Source: Bryoerythrophyllum caledonicum (lineage: Eukaryota; Streptophyta; Bryopsida; Pottiales; Pottiaceae). Taken from it: a DNA stretch of 64,000 bases. The translations under genes were made by a program, and so were the position numbers. Shown here piece after piece: positions 1 through 10,497 of this stretch. Within the stretch, counting starts at the first letter, position 1. Every line of letters starts with the position of its first letter. The stretch spans positions 17,761,173 to 17,825,172 of the forward strand of contig OZ020526.1 in assembly GCA_963971425.1 (NCBI GenBank). Direction: 5' to 3'. The notes below the pieces were generated by a model. It was not told the DNA's origin, searched no databases, and saw only the letters and a list, made by a program, of their open reading frames with translations.

Positions 1-72
1 TGGCACCACATCGCTGCCACATAGGACATGGTCATGTTTGAGTAGGAGCGGGGACTAATGCCAAGAAGGAGG

Positions 73-160
73 TGGGGCGGAGACGTCCCCGCCCAACCTG
101 GGCAAGGGCGGAGACGTCCCCGCCCGTGTCCGTAAAGGGGCGGGGAGGTCTCCGCCCCTT
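73..160. repeat. GC-rich palindrome cluster
   Basis: Three inverted units built on GGGCGGAGACGTCCCCGCCC, centred on GACGTC. The same units recur at 2377-2411 plus 15005-15031, at 33230-33274 and at 37307-37393. They bracket the kinase, RING and hAT genes, so they behave like terminal or subterminal repeats of one mobile family. I could not fix an element end here. Confidence 0.75.
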
Positions 161-579
161 CATGAGTTAGTTAATAGTGTTTAAAGTTACAGTATGTTGG
201 TAAACTAAAATTTATGTTTAGTGTAGTATACACTAAATGTGAACCCATACACCAATTGCAAATGAGGCACTTAGTGTAGTGACATAACCGGACACTAAAT
301 GCCATTTACTACACTATGTATCAATTTGGGTAAAAATAATAAAATTATTTCTTTCACTTGTGCACATTTAGTGTATAAATAGTGTATCAATAGTGTATCA
401 ATAATCATTTGTGCTTGAAGAAATGCAAATCTCGGACTGAAAATTTAAGATTTGGACGTATCCAATATTGATTAAATGAGACGTATGGCAATTGCCAAGT
501 ACACATATTCTTCTACAAAGATGTCGTATTGCCTACTTAACCACTACATGCGAAACTAATGCAGCTAATTAACAAAAAA
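161..579. other. AT-rich spacer with TTTAGTGTA repeats
   Basis: Non-coding stretch downstream of the minus-strand kinase gene. It holds repeated TTTAGTGTA/TACACTAAA motifs, including a near-perfect inverted pair at about 213-237 and tandem AGTGTATCAAT units at about 367-405. No gene seen. Confidence 0.5.
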
Positions 580-2160
580 CTATTGTCGATAACAACATAG
601 AGGCATAGTCCAATTGTGGGGGGGTTTCATTAATGTGTCTAAAACATCTGGCACAGAAGACCGTTCTTCGAGCACTTGTTTTTGCAACGCTGTAAATTTT
701 AGCTTCAGATTTATATATTGCTCCGTGTTTTTGGTGGTGAAATACGAAGTGTCCCAATCTTCTTTCCAAATTTTTTTACAAATCCAACCCACCGCAAATG
801 GAACTGCTGCCTTGGAATAGAGGTGTGACCGTTGCATAACTTCAAGCGAGTTGGTGGAGTCCCGCGGCCCAAAAACATAGAACAATTCTGGTGCCACAAA
901 CCGTCGCCGCTCTCTCTCTTGCTGAAGCTCCTCCTTGAATTGATAACCATACCTTGATGGCTCATTCTCCACAACCCGACTAGATAGCCCCCAATCGCAA
1001 ATTCCGATGTACACTGTATCGGGTTTCCACTCATCAAAGTGGAGCAAAACATTCGATGGAGAGATGTCATTGTGAATATAATTTGCGTCGTGGCATTTCC
1101 CCACAATGACAAGCAAGAATAGCGCGAGGTTCACTCGATTTTGGCGATAAGTTTTTACCCACCGAAGCTCTTGGATTGACAACCCGATATTCGGATGCAT
1201 CTCAATCCGTTCAAACGGCAATACTTCGTCCACTTTCAAGTCAAACTTGGACCAAAAAGAAGCCAGAGATCCCCCATTCCACCAGAGCGTATACCCTTCC
1301 ATAGTTTTCGGGTGGATGTACGCAAGTCTAATGATCCTTGGATGCACTATCGGACACCCTCCAGCCTTGTTGATGATGTCTTGGCGCTTCTCCCTCTCGT
1401 TGGTGATGGTCAGAGTCTTTCCGGCAAAGTAAATCCAACTTGGAATGTTTTCCAATTTGGTTATCATCACCTTCCGTACAGCCCCATAGCCACCCACCAC
1501 TTTCTGTCCTGGCATTGGAATCACCTTAGCACAACAATCAAGCCACTTGAAAGTTCCACCAACGCAGTGAGCCAAAATTTGCTCCTCAATAGTCGCTTTC
1601 CAAGGAGCTAGTTTCTTCTTACGGGAAGAAGAGTACTGTTGAACAAAGCCCTGTATCATCCTCATCTTCGCCACTAGTGCGTGCTCCTCCAGGTTCCAGT
1701 TGCTTTCATTCTCATTCTTCCCCGTGACGTAACACCAGTTTGCAACAATATTGGTGGTCAGTGCGGTCACTTGTGTGTCCAACCACTCCGAATGCAACCA
1801 ATAATCTGAGAAATTATTAAATTTCGCAGATTTATCAAGGTTTGACATTAATTCGTGTCGCATGTCAACCGTCAACTTGTGGTATCCCTCTTCGTTGTGC
1901 GCCAAATAGCTCCTCATCAACGCCCCTCTCGTTCGGCGGTTGTAAAACTCGACGGCAATCCCTCTACATTCAACCATGTATTCATGCGGGGGCATGTCCG
2001 GATTTAGTGTCTTCTTCCGCCTCTTCCCGCTCGATGACGACGGATTCAATGATCCCGAAGTCAACTCCATGTTGGTAGACGGAAGCACCGTCTCACCAAC
2101 ATCATCCAAATCCATAAATTGGGGGCGCTTCTCCATCGACCTACTTCCTTCTCCCGCCAT
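580..2160 (-). CDS. Protein-kinase-like protein with variant catalytic motifs
   Basis: A single-exon 526-residue reading frame. The C-terminal half has the protein kinase layout: a glycine loop GGYGAVRKV (about 223-231), a candidate ATP lysine in YFAGK (248), a catalytic loop YIHNDISPSNVLL (about 361-373), a Mg-binding motif CDWGL (388-392) and VAPEL (422-426). HRD is replaced by HND and DFG by DWG; the catalytic Asp and loop Asn are kept, so activity is possible. The N-terminal 200 residues hold a basic patch SGKRRKK (44-50) that may be a nuclear signal, and are otherwise unrecognised. The gene diverges from the broken RING gene at 15194; before element A inserted, the two starts were roughly 440 bp apart. 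The ATG at 2158-2160 is the first in frame. It is likely a gene carried by a mobile unit, because GC palindromes flank it. No disrupting lesion seen. Confidence 0.7.
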   Translation of the reverse strand: MAGEGSRSMEKRPQFMDLDDVGETVLPSTNMELTSGSLNPSSSSGKRRKKTLNPDMPPHEYMVECRGIAVEFYNRRTRGALMRSYLAHNEEGYHKLTVDMRHELMSNLDKSAKFNNFSDYWLHSEWLDTQVTALTTNIVANWCYVTGKNENESNWNLEEHALVAKMRMIQGFVQQYSSSRKKKLAPWKATIEEQILAHCVGGTFKWLDCCAKVIPMPGQKVVGGYGAVRKVMITKLENIPSWIYFAGKTLTITNEREKRQDIINKAGGCPIVHPRIIRLAYIHPKTMEGYTLWWNGGSLASFWSKFDLKVDEVLPFERIEMHPNIGLSIQELRWVKTYRQNRVNLALFLLVIVGKCHDANYIHNDISPSNVLLHFDEWKPDTVYIGICDWGLSSRVVENEPSRYGYQFKEELQQERERRRFVAPELFYVFGPRDSTNSLEVMQRSHLYSKAAVPFAVGWICKKIWKEDWDTSYFTTKNTEQYINLKLKFTALQKQVLEERSSVPDVLDTLMKPPHNWTMPLCCYRQ

Positions 2161-2376
2161 ATGTGAGAGTCAACTCCCTACCGTGGTCGAAATTCCAAGT
2201 TGATGGTTTTAAAAAAAACTGCAAAGAGTCTGGGTGCAATAAATGGGCCAAGCCCGACCACCCACCAAACTCACTTTCAGGCCGCAAAGCGAACTGACAT
2301 GTGAGGCCTAAGGAGTGGACTTGGCAGAGAATAAGGACAAAAGTACCCTATTTATGTGGTTTAGGGTTTTTTTGCG
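2161..2376. other. Upstream region of kinase gene
   Basis: Non-coding 216 bp between the kinase ATG and the GC-rich palindrome. It presumably holds the kinase promoter. No defined motif found. Confidence 0.4.
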
Positions 2377-2411
2377 AAGACGTCCCCGCCCCACCCGGGC
2401 AGGGGCGGAGA
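2377..2411. repeat. Left half of a GC palindrome split by element A
   Basis: The sequence runs through AGACGTCCCCGCCCC to GGGGCGGAGA at 2402-2411. That 10-mer is repeated at 14995-15004, immediately after element A. Joining 2411 to 15005 restores a continuous GGGGCGGAGACGTCC palindrome arm, which confirms the insertion and its 10 bp target duplication. Confidence 0.85.
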
Positions 2412-2610
2412 CAGGATTGCTAGTTTGTGAGCAATGAGCGATGAGCGATGAGCAGTGGGATGTGAGCGATGAGCGATGAGCGATGAACGACGGCCTAGAT
2501 TTTTAGAGAAGCAGGGTGGTTAACCGTGGAAAAATGCCAAAAGAGGAACCTATAACCGTGGAGATATGGACAATTTATAGCCTATTAATCGTGGGAAGTA
2601 GTGAAATTAT
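2412..2610 (+). repeat. Left terminal region of element A
   Basis: About 85 bp of tandem heptads (GTGAGCA/ATGAGCG type, 2425-2490). These are followed by subterminal CTATAACCGTGG-like motifs at about 2520-2600 (three variants). The same two-part end occurs in elements B, D and E. Confidence 0.8.
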
Positions 2611-3171
2611 AGCCTGAATCTTTTTAAAAATTTCAATAAATCCACCTAATAATAATTCATTTTTTACTTGTTTTCAATTTGTTTTCAAATTTGTTTTGAT
2701 TTATATTTTTGAAATCCATATTATGGAATACACATCATTGGAACATTTTTAGAAAAGACTATTTAATTCTTTAAAAACATTAAGGACTTTGAAAGAAGGT
2801 GTGCACTACCAACCGATGCGTATAATAGTAGGCATTTACGATAATCATATTATACGTAAAGAACTAATCAATAGAATGATTGAAAACTCATCCTTGTAGG
2901 CATACCATAATATTAGAGATGAGATCATTTCTCCAAATTACAAGAAATTCTTATTGTTTATCTACAGTCCATAAATTCTACGTATGTCAGTCTGTCCCTT
3001 GGTTTATAGAGGTCTTCAGAATGAAATTCAGTTGTTAAGTAATGTTGTAAAATAGAACATTTACTTTCACATCAAAGAATGCGTGCAATTACAAAGATTC
3101 AAAGAGAAAACACTGAGAGCTCCATTAAAAACAAATCAACGGTTGAAATAGAAGAATTACGAATCCTCCGC
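2611..3171. other. AT-rich internal spacer of element A
   Basis: AT-rich sequence between the left end and the 3' end of the methyltransferase-like gene. It probably includes that gene's 3' UTR. Nothing else seen. Confidence 0.4.
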
Positions 3172-6100
3172 TCAAAACTCATCAGAGTCACACTTGTACA
3201 AATAAGGGGCACCAATATCAGACCCACTATCAGCTGCCTCATCGTCTACAAAATGTCTTGCTGCGGACATACGACGGGCTACACGAACAATTCTTGGAGG
3301 AGATGGTTGTGCTACCATTGCATCAGCAACTGTAGCATCCCATGGAGTCAAATCAAATGAGCGTAGAGGGCTCTTCAGTTCCTCGGAGTGTAGTGATAGC
3401 ACTGCCGCGTGCATTGTTGATTGTGTAGCCATCAACGACGCCGACCGACTAGAAAGACCCAAAGGCACATCATATTTAGAGTTAGGGAAAAAATATAGAA
3501 GTTGTAAACTACCATTCAACAACATGAACATAAGAGGAAGAGGACTTACTTACAAGTTCTCTTTGGAGCGGTCTTCACCTCTAGATCGTCGTCATCCACT
3601 TCGAGGGGGCGTTTGCGAGAGGCTTCTTGCTCTGAAGACGACGGAGTTGAGTCCACCTCCACGGTGCAAGGAATCAAGGGTCGGAGCACCTCCTCAACCA
3701 AAGTCGGATCAGACTCCAAAGCCAAGATGTGGCGCTTTAGGGCTTTGCAAGCCTTGATGGATGCCCCTGTATGAAAAATCAAGTCAATTGGTATTTCTGT
3801 TGAACACCATTATGAAATGCAATTCCATACGAAGTACTAAGAATACTTACCAGTCGACGCTGTCAAGTCCAGGAGAATGTCATCCTCTCGAGTGCACATG
3901 TCAATCAACGCTTGCATGAGGTTGACGGACTTCTCCCGCGCTCCACGCCATGGCTCCATCGTGCCCTTCTTCAACGTCAAAGTGTCCTCCGTTATGAGGT
4001 TGGTCAAGTGACCGTCGGTGGAGAGCTGAATTCCCTCGCGGATGAGTTCCACCCTATCATAGAATGAGAATGGAGCCTCTCCGTCAAACTTCCTCACGAA
4101 GCACTTGGCCATGAAACACTTTTGAGTACGCCCAGGCTGGCCATCGCGAGAGAGTGGGAGGCCGTTGATAATGAACCATTTTGTTTCCTCCACAAGGCCT
4201 GCCCAATCTGCCCAACCCAGAAGTTCATTGGAGATGAACTTTGAGTCTGGATAGAATACAATCAAAGGCGCACCGTCGCGGAGAAGTTCTCCCACCATCT
4301 CAAAACAATTGTGGATGAAGATGGACTCCTTCCTCCCTCTATCATTTAGCCGGGTTGGATGCTCGTTCCAAACTGGAACTGTGGAATCTGCATAAATTCC
4401 AGGGACCGGCAACCCCTCAGGCACGTCGATGATAACCATGTCTACCAAGTCACAGGGCTCACCACGCAAGCAACGGATCTTTGAGCCAGAGTGAGCCTTC
4501 ACAAACTGGAGCAATTCTGTCCAAACTGCTGGGTGGTCACCCTCCTCAGTGATGTTGTTAAAGAGAGGCATGATAGAAAGGGCGCTCTGACACATCACCG
4601 TCACTCCAACCGAAGAATCCCCTTGCTCAATCACTGGGATTGTGTAAACCGTTTGAGAGGGCTTTGCGACATAAGGAGAGGGGCGGCTGCTAGCTGATGG
4701 TGAAATTCCCTACGAAGGAGCAACTTCAGAAGTGCCAATAAATGCTGCCGCACCCCCCAGTTGAGTAAACAACTTTTGTGGGCCTTCCTTTGCCACCAAT
4801 GCCGCAAATTCCTTGTACCTCTCCTTCGTCTCTTTCTTCTCCTTCTTCGCGGTCTCCCTCTGTAGCCTCCTCTCCTCTCGCTCCTGCTCTTTGATCTGCG
4901 CCTTCGCTGCCTTCTCTACAAGCGTTGCCTTTGCCTTCTCTGAGAGCGCAGGATCTTCTGCTATAGCTTCAGGAACAATAGACAGTAGAGCCACGTTGCC
5001 CTCACGAGAAGATAATGTGATCGATTGGCAAGCAACACGGAACTCAACCTCGTCTCCCGGGGTGGAATCGGACTCTCTCATCTCCAAGTACCATGGGCAC
5101 TGTACAAGATGGTGATGCGAGAACCGGCGCTTCTGAGCATCTGTAAAGACACACTCCGATGTAGAGGTGTCCAACCACTTTGTGAAGCGGATGGGCAAAT
5201 CTCCAGCAGCCAAGGCTCCATTTGCAACTAGTACCCTCCAGAAATAACGCATTACTACACGCTTCACAATCTTGTCGCAATGGTCCTGCGCCATAAACTC
5301 CAAGCTCTTTGAGTAAGAGCCACCCTTTCCGATATGGCTGGAGAATACCTTTGTCCATAATGACATGCTCTTTGCCTCAATCCACTTTCCAATGCTTGGA
5401 ATAGGATTTGGAAGCCCGTTTGTTTTGAGGATGATGTTGTCCTCAAGGATTATCTCACCAAAGAGCTTCTCGCTTTCCTCCTCTAGCTGCAACCAATATT
5501 TCAAGTAGTCAAAACATGAGTACACGACATAGTATTTTAAAGAGGACTAGACAAGATTAATTAAAGGAATATACACCAGCAAAGAACGCAGCCTTGTCAA
5601 TCCAACCACGCAGAACAAGGTCCGATGCCGGCGACGTAGGAAAGTTGTACTCCTGTCTACTACCCTTGCTCAAGTTCCACCACCTGCACCAGCGCCCCTT
5701 GAAAGTCGCGGCTACTTTGGCAGTGGCAATTAGCTGGAGCTTCTCCAGTGTCATTTCAGGCTTCCTCTGATACACATCAAAGTGACGGTTCACCTGAAGC
5801 AAAAAGGTTTGCAGTAAGACTTCACACTCATTAAATATAAACTCACCACAGAGAATGCGAACATTGAGGGCCAAAATTGTACCTCTCTAAAGAAATCCTC
5901 TCCGTTGGCCGGATTGGCGATAGCAAGATAACGGTTTAGCTGCGTCTGACACGAGGTCTTCTTCCTTTGCACGGCGTCCGCGCAAAGGCTCACCAATTCA
6001 GTTGTACTACCATGGCGGTCTTCACCAACACCACTGACCAAGTTGTCCTTAAACTTCTGAATCTGCTCTTCTTGGACCGCAATAAGGTCACGCTGGAATG

Positions 6101-7083
6101 AAAATGAAAATCATGGCCAATTAGAAATCCTCGATTTAAAGAAAAGAAATACCAATAATTTTTATTACAAAACAAGGAGTCCTTTACAACATACCTCATA
6201 CATGAGCTTCACAAACGCATCAAGAGTCATGTGATACCACTTCGTTCCTCCCTTCTTTGACCACTCCAGGATGCTGGCTTCATAATCGTCGTCACTAATG
6301 AGGCCCTTCAACTGCTCGAAGTCCAAGAGGCCCAAATGCTGGACTCGCTTCAACTCGTGTGTTAGGTGCTGCGAAACGTGGTCAGTCTCCTTTTGCCTGC
6401 CAAGATGAAAGCATTCAATACATATCAAAGAATGTTAAATATGACAGGAGTTCAACAATTCACATTGCTGAAATACTTTATTGAGATGATTTCAAAATTT
6501 ATACATACCTGTTCCAGTCTGACATTGCGTTGAGCAAGATGTGCCGGTTCTCCAAGCACGGCTCAATAACAAGTGCCCTCACGGGAACATGGAAGTTTGG
6601 GTCTGTGGTGTGCAATTGAGAAATCACCTCACACCATGCCATGTGACGGTGATTGCCATTCCAAACGAAGAAGAACTTGTTAGAGAATGCTGCAAACTCC
6701 GGCCGAGTACTCAAGAGCGCCTCAAACTTCTGGTCTTCTTGCCGCCATAGCGCGGACCATGACTCACGATCTTCGGGAAGGACATTCTTCTCCACCAACG
6801 AGAAACTCTTCAACGATACGTAGAAACACGCGGACCCTGGTCTATACCCCGTGACAAACTCCCCCTTAAGCTTCTCCACATCGCTTCGTAGTGGTGACCG
6901 GACCATAGTCATGGGAATCATCCGACAAAGCGGAATGTGGAGCTCACCGGCCGCGCAACTAATTGAGCTCTGCAAAACGTTGTAAGAGATACCACGAATT
7001 GACCTCCGCTATGACTGCAAAGCTGATGCCAAGCCGGTCTCATCCACAAGATCACTGACGGCCTGGTCGTCGCATGCGGCCAT
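3172..7083 (-). CDS. ParB-like / N4-N6 DNA methyltransferase-like fusion protein (seven exons, two in-frame TAGs)
   Basis: Exon model on minus: 7083-6509, 6396-6195, 6092-5883, 5793-5577, 5482-3851, 3766-3550, 3448-3172. All junctions are GT-AG, the phases are consistent and the total is 3330 nt (1110 codons). Codons about 50-175 resemble a ParB N-terminal domain: IPLCRMIPM, then FFVWNGNHRHMAW (the GxHR/GERR box), then HVPVRALVI. The middle is helical and charged, with a KEKKETKE-rich stretch. The C-terminal part has group-beta methyltransferase order: motif IV position DMVIIDVPEG (about 753), a motif X-like AREKSVNLMQALIDM, then motif I LDLTASTG continuing across the exon 5/6 junction into IKACKALKRHILALESD. 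Motif IV lacks DPPY. In-frame TAGs lie at 7009-7011 and 4710-4712; otherwise the frame is open. The tail is acidic. Element B carries a decayed homologue at 27119-30568. DNA binding or modification is inferred, not shown. Confidence 0.72.
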
Positions 7084-7469
7084 CTACAACAGAACAATGA
7101 TGATCAACATCCTCATCAACACATTTTACACAACAAAATAGAGCAAACAGTTTGATTACAACATAGATGTCACATCAATGATGTTGAATTCTACGTATCA
7201 AGTGTTTGGAATACAAATCAAGATCAATGACAAAGAGGACCGGAACACTCTGCCCATACACCCACATGACCAATGACAACATTTGCCAACGGAGATATGA
7301 GAGTATTATATATGAAATAGACACTATTGATAGAGGATTTAAAATAAAAAACTCAACATTGATAATTTTGATTCCATTCGTTCTTTAATCGGTCACATTT
7401 TCTTGCACAAATCCCGACAAGTAGGCAATTATTAAGAATTTATTTCAAACACCCTCAAATCATCAACAA
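7084..7469. other. Spacer or intron upstream of the ParB exon
   Basis: AT-rich, no coding signal. If the exons at 8288-9888 belong to the same gene, this is part of a long 5' intron. Confidence 0.4.
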
Positions 7470-8199
7470 GACTTTCGGATCCAAAAGTCAGGTGTTGTGT
7501 GAATAATTTTACAAAAACGAAGATGACACCTACTCAACAAGTGGCAAAACTGCAACATTTGATGAACATGACAGTCATTATATCATTGACCAACTAATTC
7601 TCAGAAGCAATTGCAATCTTCAATCACCCCACATTGCCCACAATGCTTATCTCATGTCATTCTTATGGAAAACAACGATGCTGAAAGTTTTTGTTAAAAT
7701 CAGGAAGACAATAATCGAGTTTCGGATCCGAAAGTCTCTTTTGCATCAAAGAAATTTCTAACCATTCATAAATACGGAACCAACTGTAATAGTCACAAAC
7801 AAATTCTTTTCAAAATGAAGAACCGGTGAATGCAGTTTCGGATCCGAAAGTCATAATAAAATTAGATATTTTTACAAACATCATTAATTATTGAACCAAC
7901 ACAAACAGTGACTCAAATGAAATTTTCGAAAATGAGGAACCTAGTGAACTACTTTCGGATCCGAAAGTCACATTTGCAGCAGAGAAGTTTACAACTAACC
8001 CAAATTAATGAACTAACAGAAACAGTGATTCAAAATACTTTTTTTCAAAATGAGGTACTTGTACATCTAGTTTCGGATCCGAAAGTCACATTTTCATCGA
8101 AGAATTTTTTAACTCTCACTCAATAATGAACCATGTGAAACAATGACTCTTAATATTTCTTAAAAGTTTGGAACCTTGCAATCTACTTTCAGATTCAAA
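7470..8199. repeat. Tandem ~117 bp repeats carrying palindrome TTTCGGATCCGAAA
   Basis: The 14 bp palindrome occurs exactly at 7720, 7836, 7953 and 8071, spaced 116-118 bp, with a near copy at 7473 and a degenerate one at 8186. Further near copies sit at 8636 and 8804. The best copies extend to the 20 bp palindrome GACTTTCGGATCCGAAAGTC. The motif is confined to element A in this window. The flanks also repeat, so this is a tandem array and not scattered chance sites. It lies between the divergent element genes. Confidence 0.9.
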
Positions 8200-8287
8200 C
8201 ATCTTCAAAGCAGCATCAAACTTCACCGCACATTGAAGTGCATGAAACAGTTATCCCACTCGGTTTCAAGAAACAGATGTCACACAC

Positions 8288-8567
8288 CTGTGCAGGATCC
8301 GAGGTTGGTGAAGTTGTGCACTGCACGCCTGCAAAGTCGGCACTCAGTGCTTCCTCCTCCATCACCGACGATGCAAAACTTGGGACCTTCAACATCAACA
8401 CCCAGTTTCTATGGTTAAGGGTTTCATGTAATTTATAACAGGTTTGCTGCTAAGGCTCGGTCACTTACATGACGAGGAGACAAGGTCGGTGAAGATGTGC
8501 ACCTCTCGCCTCGCAAGTCGGCATGGCTCGCTCCATCCTCCATCCCTGGTGCTTCAAAATCACGCAC
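8288..8567 (-). CDS. Two duplicated 99-nt exons, likely 5' part of the ParB-methyltransferase gene
   Basis: Exons at 8567-8469 and 8386-8288 are each 99 nt, phase 0, flanked by AG before and GT after. They encode related 33-residue peptides with the shared pattern V..F....ME..A..AD..G..CT.SPT. The pair looks like a tandem exon duplication that copied a neighbouring palindrome too. They sit on the same strand as the ParB gene, between it and a basic first exon at 9888-9541. Membership in that gene is inferred from order, strand and phase; function is unknown. Confidence 0.45.
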
Positions 8568-9540
8568 CTATAAAAACGACAGAAAATATCTCTCATCAGT
8601 AAGGTCGCCGAACAAGGTGATTGAGTTTCGGATCCGAAGGTATCAATTTCAGCAACAAATTCTACAACAATATTAAGTGAATGAGCCATGTGACAGACCC
8701 TCGCAGAATCTGATTTCCGAAAGTAGGTAAAAGATCAGTAAGCTCTAAAATCGGAATCCCTAAACTGAATCTGTTTTACAAAATAGGAACCTCGAATTCT
8801 GACTTTCGGATCCGAAGGGCCTTCCCAAGAATCCCACGCAGCACCTTCTTGCCACGAAACCCTCACAACGCCTCGTGAAGATTGCTTGCGATTCGGCCTG
8901 CCTGTCGAAACCCTAGCTGCACCTCAATACCCTCGCAGCGAGGGGGGCACGTGATTTTTAAAAACAAATTTGGACGGGAGGGAGAATGTGGGATGAATGT
9001 TGGTGTACCGCATGTTTCTCAGTTCAGCAGTTGCTCGTCAGAAAAGTATGGAATGACGGAAAGGTAATGACTATGGATCATATCCTAAAAACCCATCTAA
9101 TTAAAAAATAAAGCAATTTTTCCTATAGAAATTTTGGCAAATTTTACTAAATTTAGTACATTTTTCCCGGGGCCCTACAATCCCCCCGGGGAGTCGTCGA
9201 GACAGTAATGGTTGATAACACAAAAGAATCTGAATTCAAAAGCTTCAGAATCTAGGGTATTTTGGCTAACATGCTTCTTTTGCAATCAAGTTAAATTTTC
9301 CTATTCAAATGAATTTGGAATACAATGCTATTTATGTAGAATACCATGACCACCAATGAGTCCTTCTGAAGTCTAATTTTAACTCCGCATCCTCTACCAT
9401 CCCATCTCCATCCATACTAGTCACAAATTGTCTCTATTTCCTACATATTCATAAAATCATGCCTATCTCTTTCAGAATTATGTTAAAAGTACAACAAGCA
9501 TAGCACTTTAAAAACAAAAACATGTAACTGGAGCACTTAC
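8568..9540. other. Intron-like stretch of element A
   Basis: Between the 99-nt exon and the basic first exon. It holds two more near copies of the TTTCGGATCCGAA palindrome (8636, 8804) and a GC-rich CCCGGGG inverted pair at about 9169-9200. No gene supported. Confidence 0.4.
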
Positions 9541-9888
9541 CTGTGATGCTATTCTTGATTCTCTTCCTTCATCATGTGCTCCATCTTCCACTAACTCCAC
9601 ACTTGCTGTACTATTGGCACTCTTTCCCTTCCCTCTACCTCTTCCACGTTTCTGAAATTTTCCTCTAACACTTTCTAGTGGACCCGTCTATGAAGGCTGC
9701 ATATCTCTATCAAAGTCTGGAGTACATGTTACTTTATCAATACCCTCGTACCGTCTACCTGACCTCATCTTCGACTGACGTAAAATCTTTCTCGAGGAGA
9801 ACCTAAATGCACTCTTCCTAACCCTTCTTCGAGCAGGTGCCACTCGAGACTGAGGTTCCTGCATTGGTGTGTGGAACAAGCTAGACAT
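9541..9888 (-). CDS. Basic first exon (Arg-rich), candidate start of the ParB-methyltransferase gene
   Basis: An ATG at 9886-9888 opens a 348 nt, phase-0 exon ending in a strong donor (CAG then GTAAGT at 9540). The product is Arg/Lys-rich in its first half and has KRGRGRGKGK followed by an acidic stretch, like a nuclear-localised DNA-binding tail. One in-frame TAG lies at 9688-9690. It diverges from the transposase start 610 bp away. It may be exon 1 of the ParB-methyltransferase gene or a separate small gene; I cannot decide without transcripts. Confidence 0.4.
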
Positions 9889-10497
9889 CACAATCCAACC
9901 ATCTCCCCATAACTATCCCCTCTCACTTCCTTAGTCCACTACCCGCCCAGCAATAAACTATATTTAAATTACCAGCCTACTATTACCTGTACTCATATTT
10001 TCAAAATGTGAGTACAGGTAATAGGCGGCGCCTCCTCCAAGAAAAGCATATCTTTAATGTCAACTTTCTAAGATTGAGATGTAGCCTGACAACCTACACT
10101 CTGACACTTTTGACGACATCTTTCAAATTATGTAGACTCTATAACATAGCTCTTCCAAACATAACATTTAAAAATCCTGAGAGTTACTTTCCAACTCACA
10201 TCCACCTCAACAAACTCGGATGTGTACTAATAACTCCATCCTTGCGACGGCCACCTGCTTTAGTACATCTAATTTGCACTACAATCCGCCGCCTAAACCT
10301 TGAACCACGTTCTCCTAAAAGATCCATCATTGTTTTTTTTAATTTTCTTTTGTCACATTCTTCACACCGCTCAATGTCACTCTCTAAACTGAATTAGAAC
10401 TCCACTACCAACATATACACCACCATCGCTCGTAGCATTCAGTAACTTGTTAGCAATTTTTACGAATCTTCTTTGCCCCATTGCATTGTCCTTAGAG
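9889..10497. promoter_or_regulatory. Divergent intergenic region of element A
   Basis: 610 bp between the candidate first exon on minus and the transposase ATG on plus. It should hold both promoters. No TATA box or defined element could be assigned with confidence. Confidence 0.35.

Noticed and set aside
711..1112. Other open frames overlapping the kinase gene
   Set aside because: Shadow frames with no domain. The 526-codon frame has all kinase motifs.
3172..7083. RNA (MT-A70/METTL) methyltransferase
   Set aside because: MT-A70 proteins have DPPW and a different motif order. Here motif I follows the motif IV position at the C-terminus, as in group-beta DNA enzymes.
7470..8199. Regularly spaced palindromic repeats resembling a CRISPR array
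   Set aside because: Spacing is ~117 bp with similar flanks in every unit, so it is a tandem repeat. No cas genes, and the context is eukaryotic with introns.
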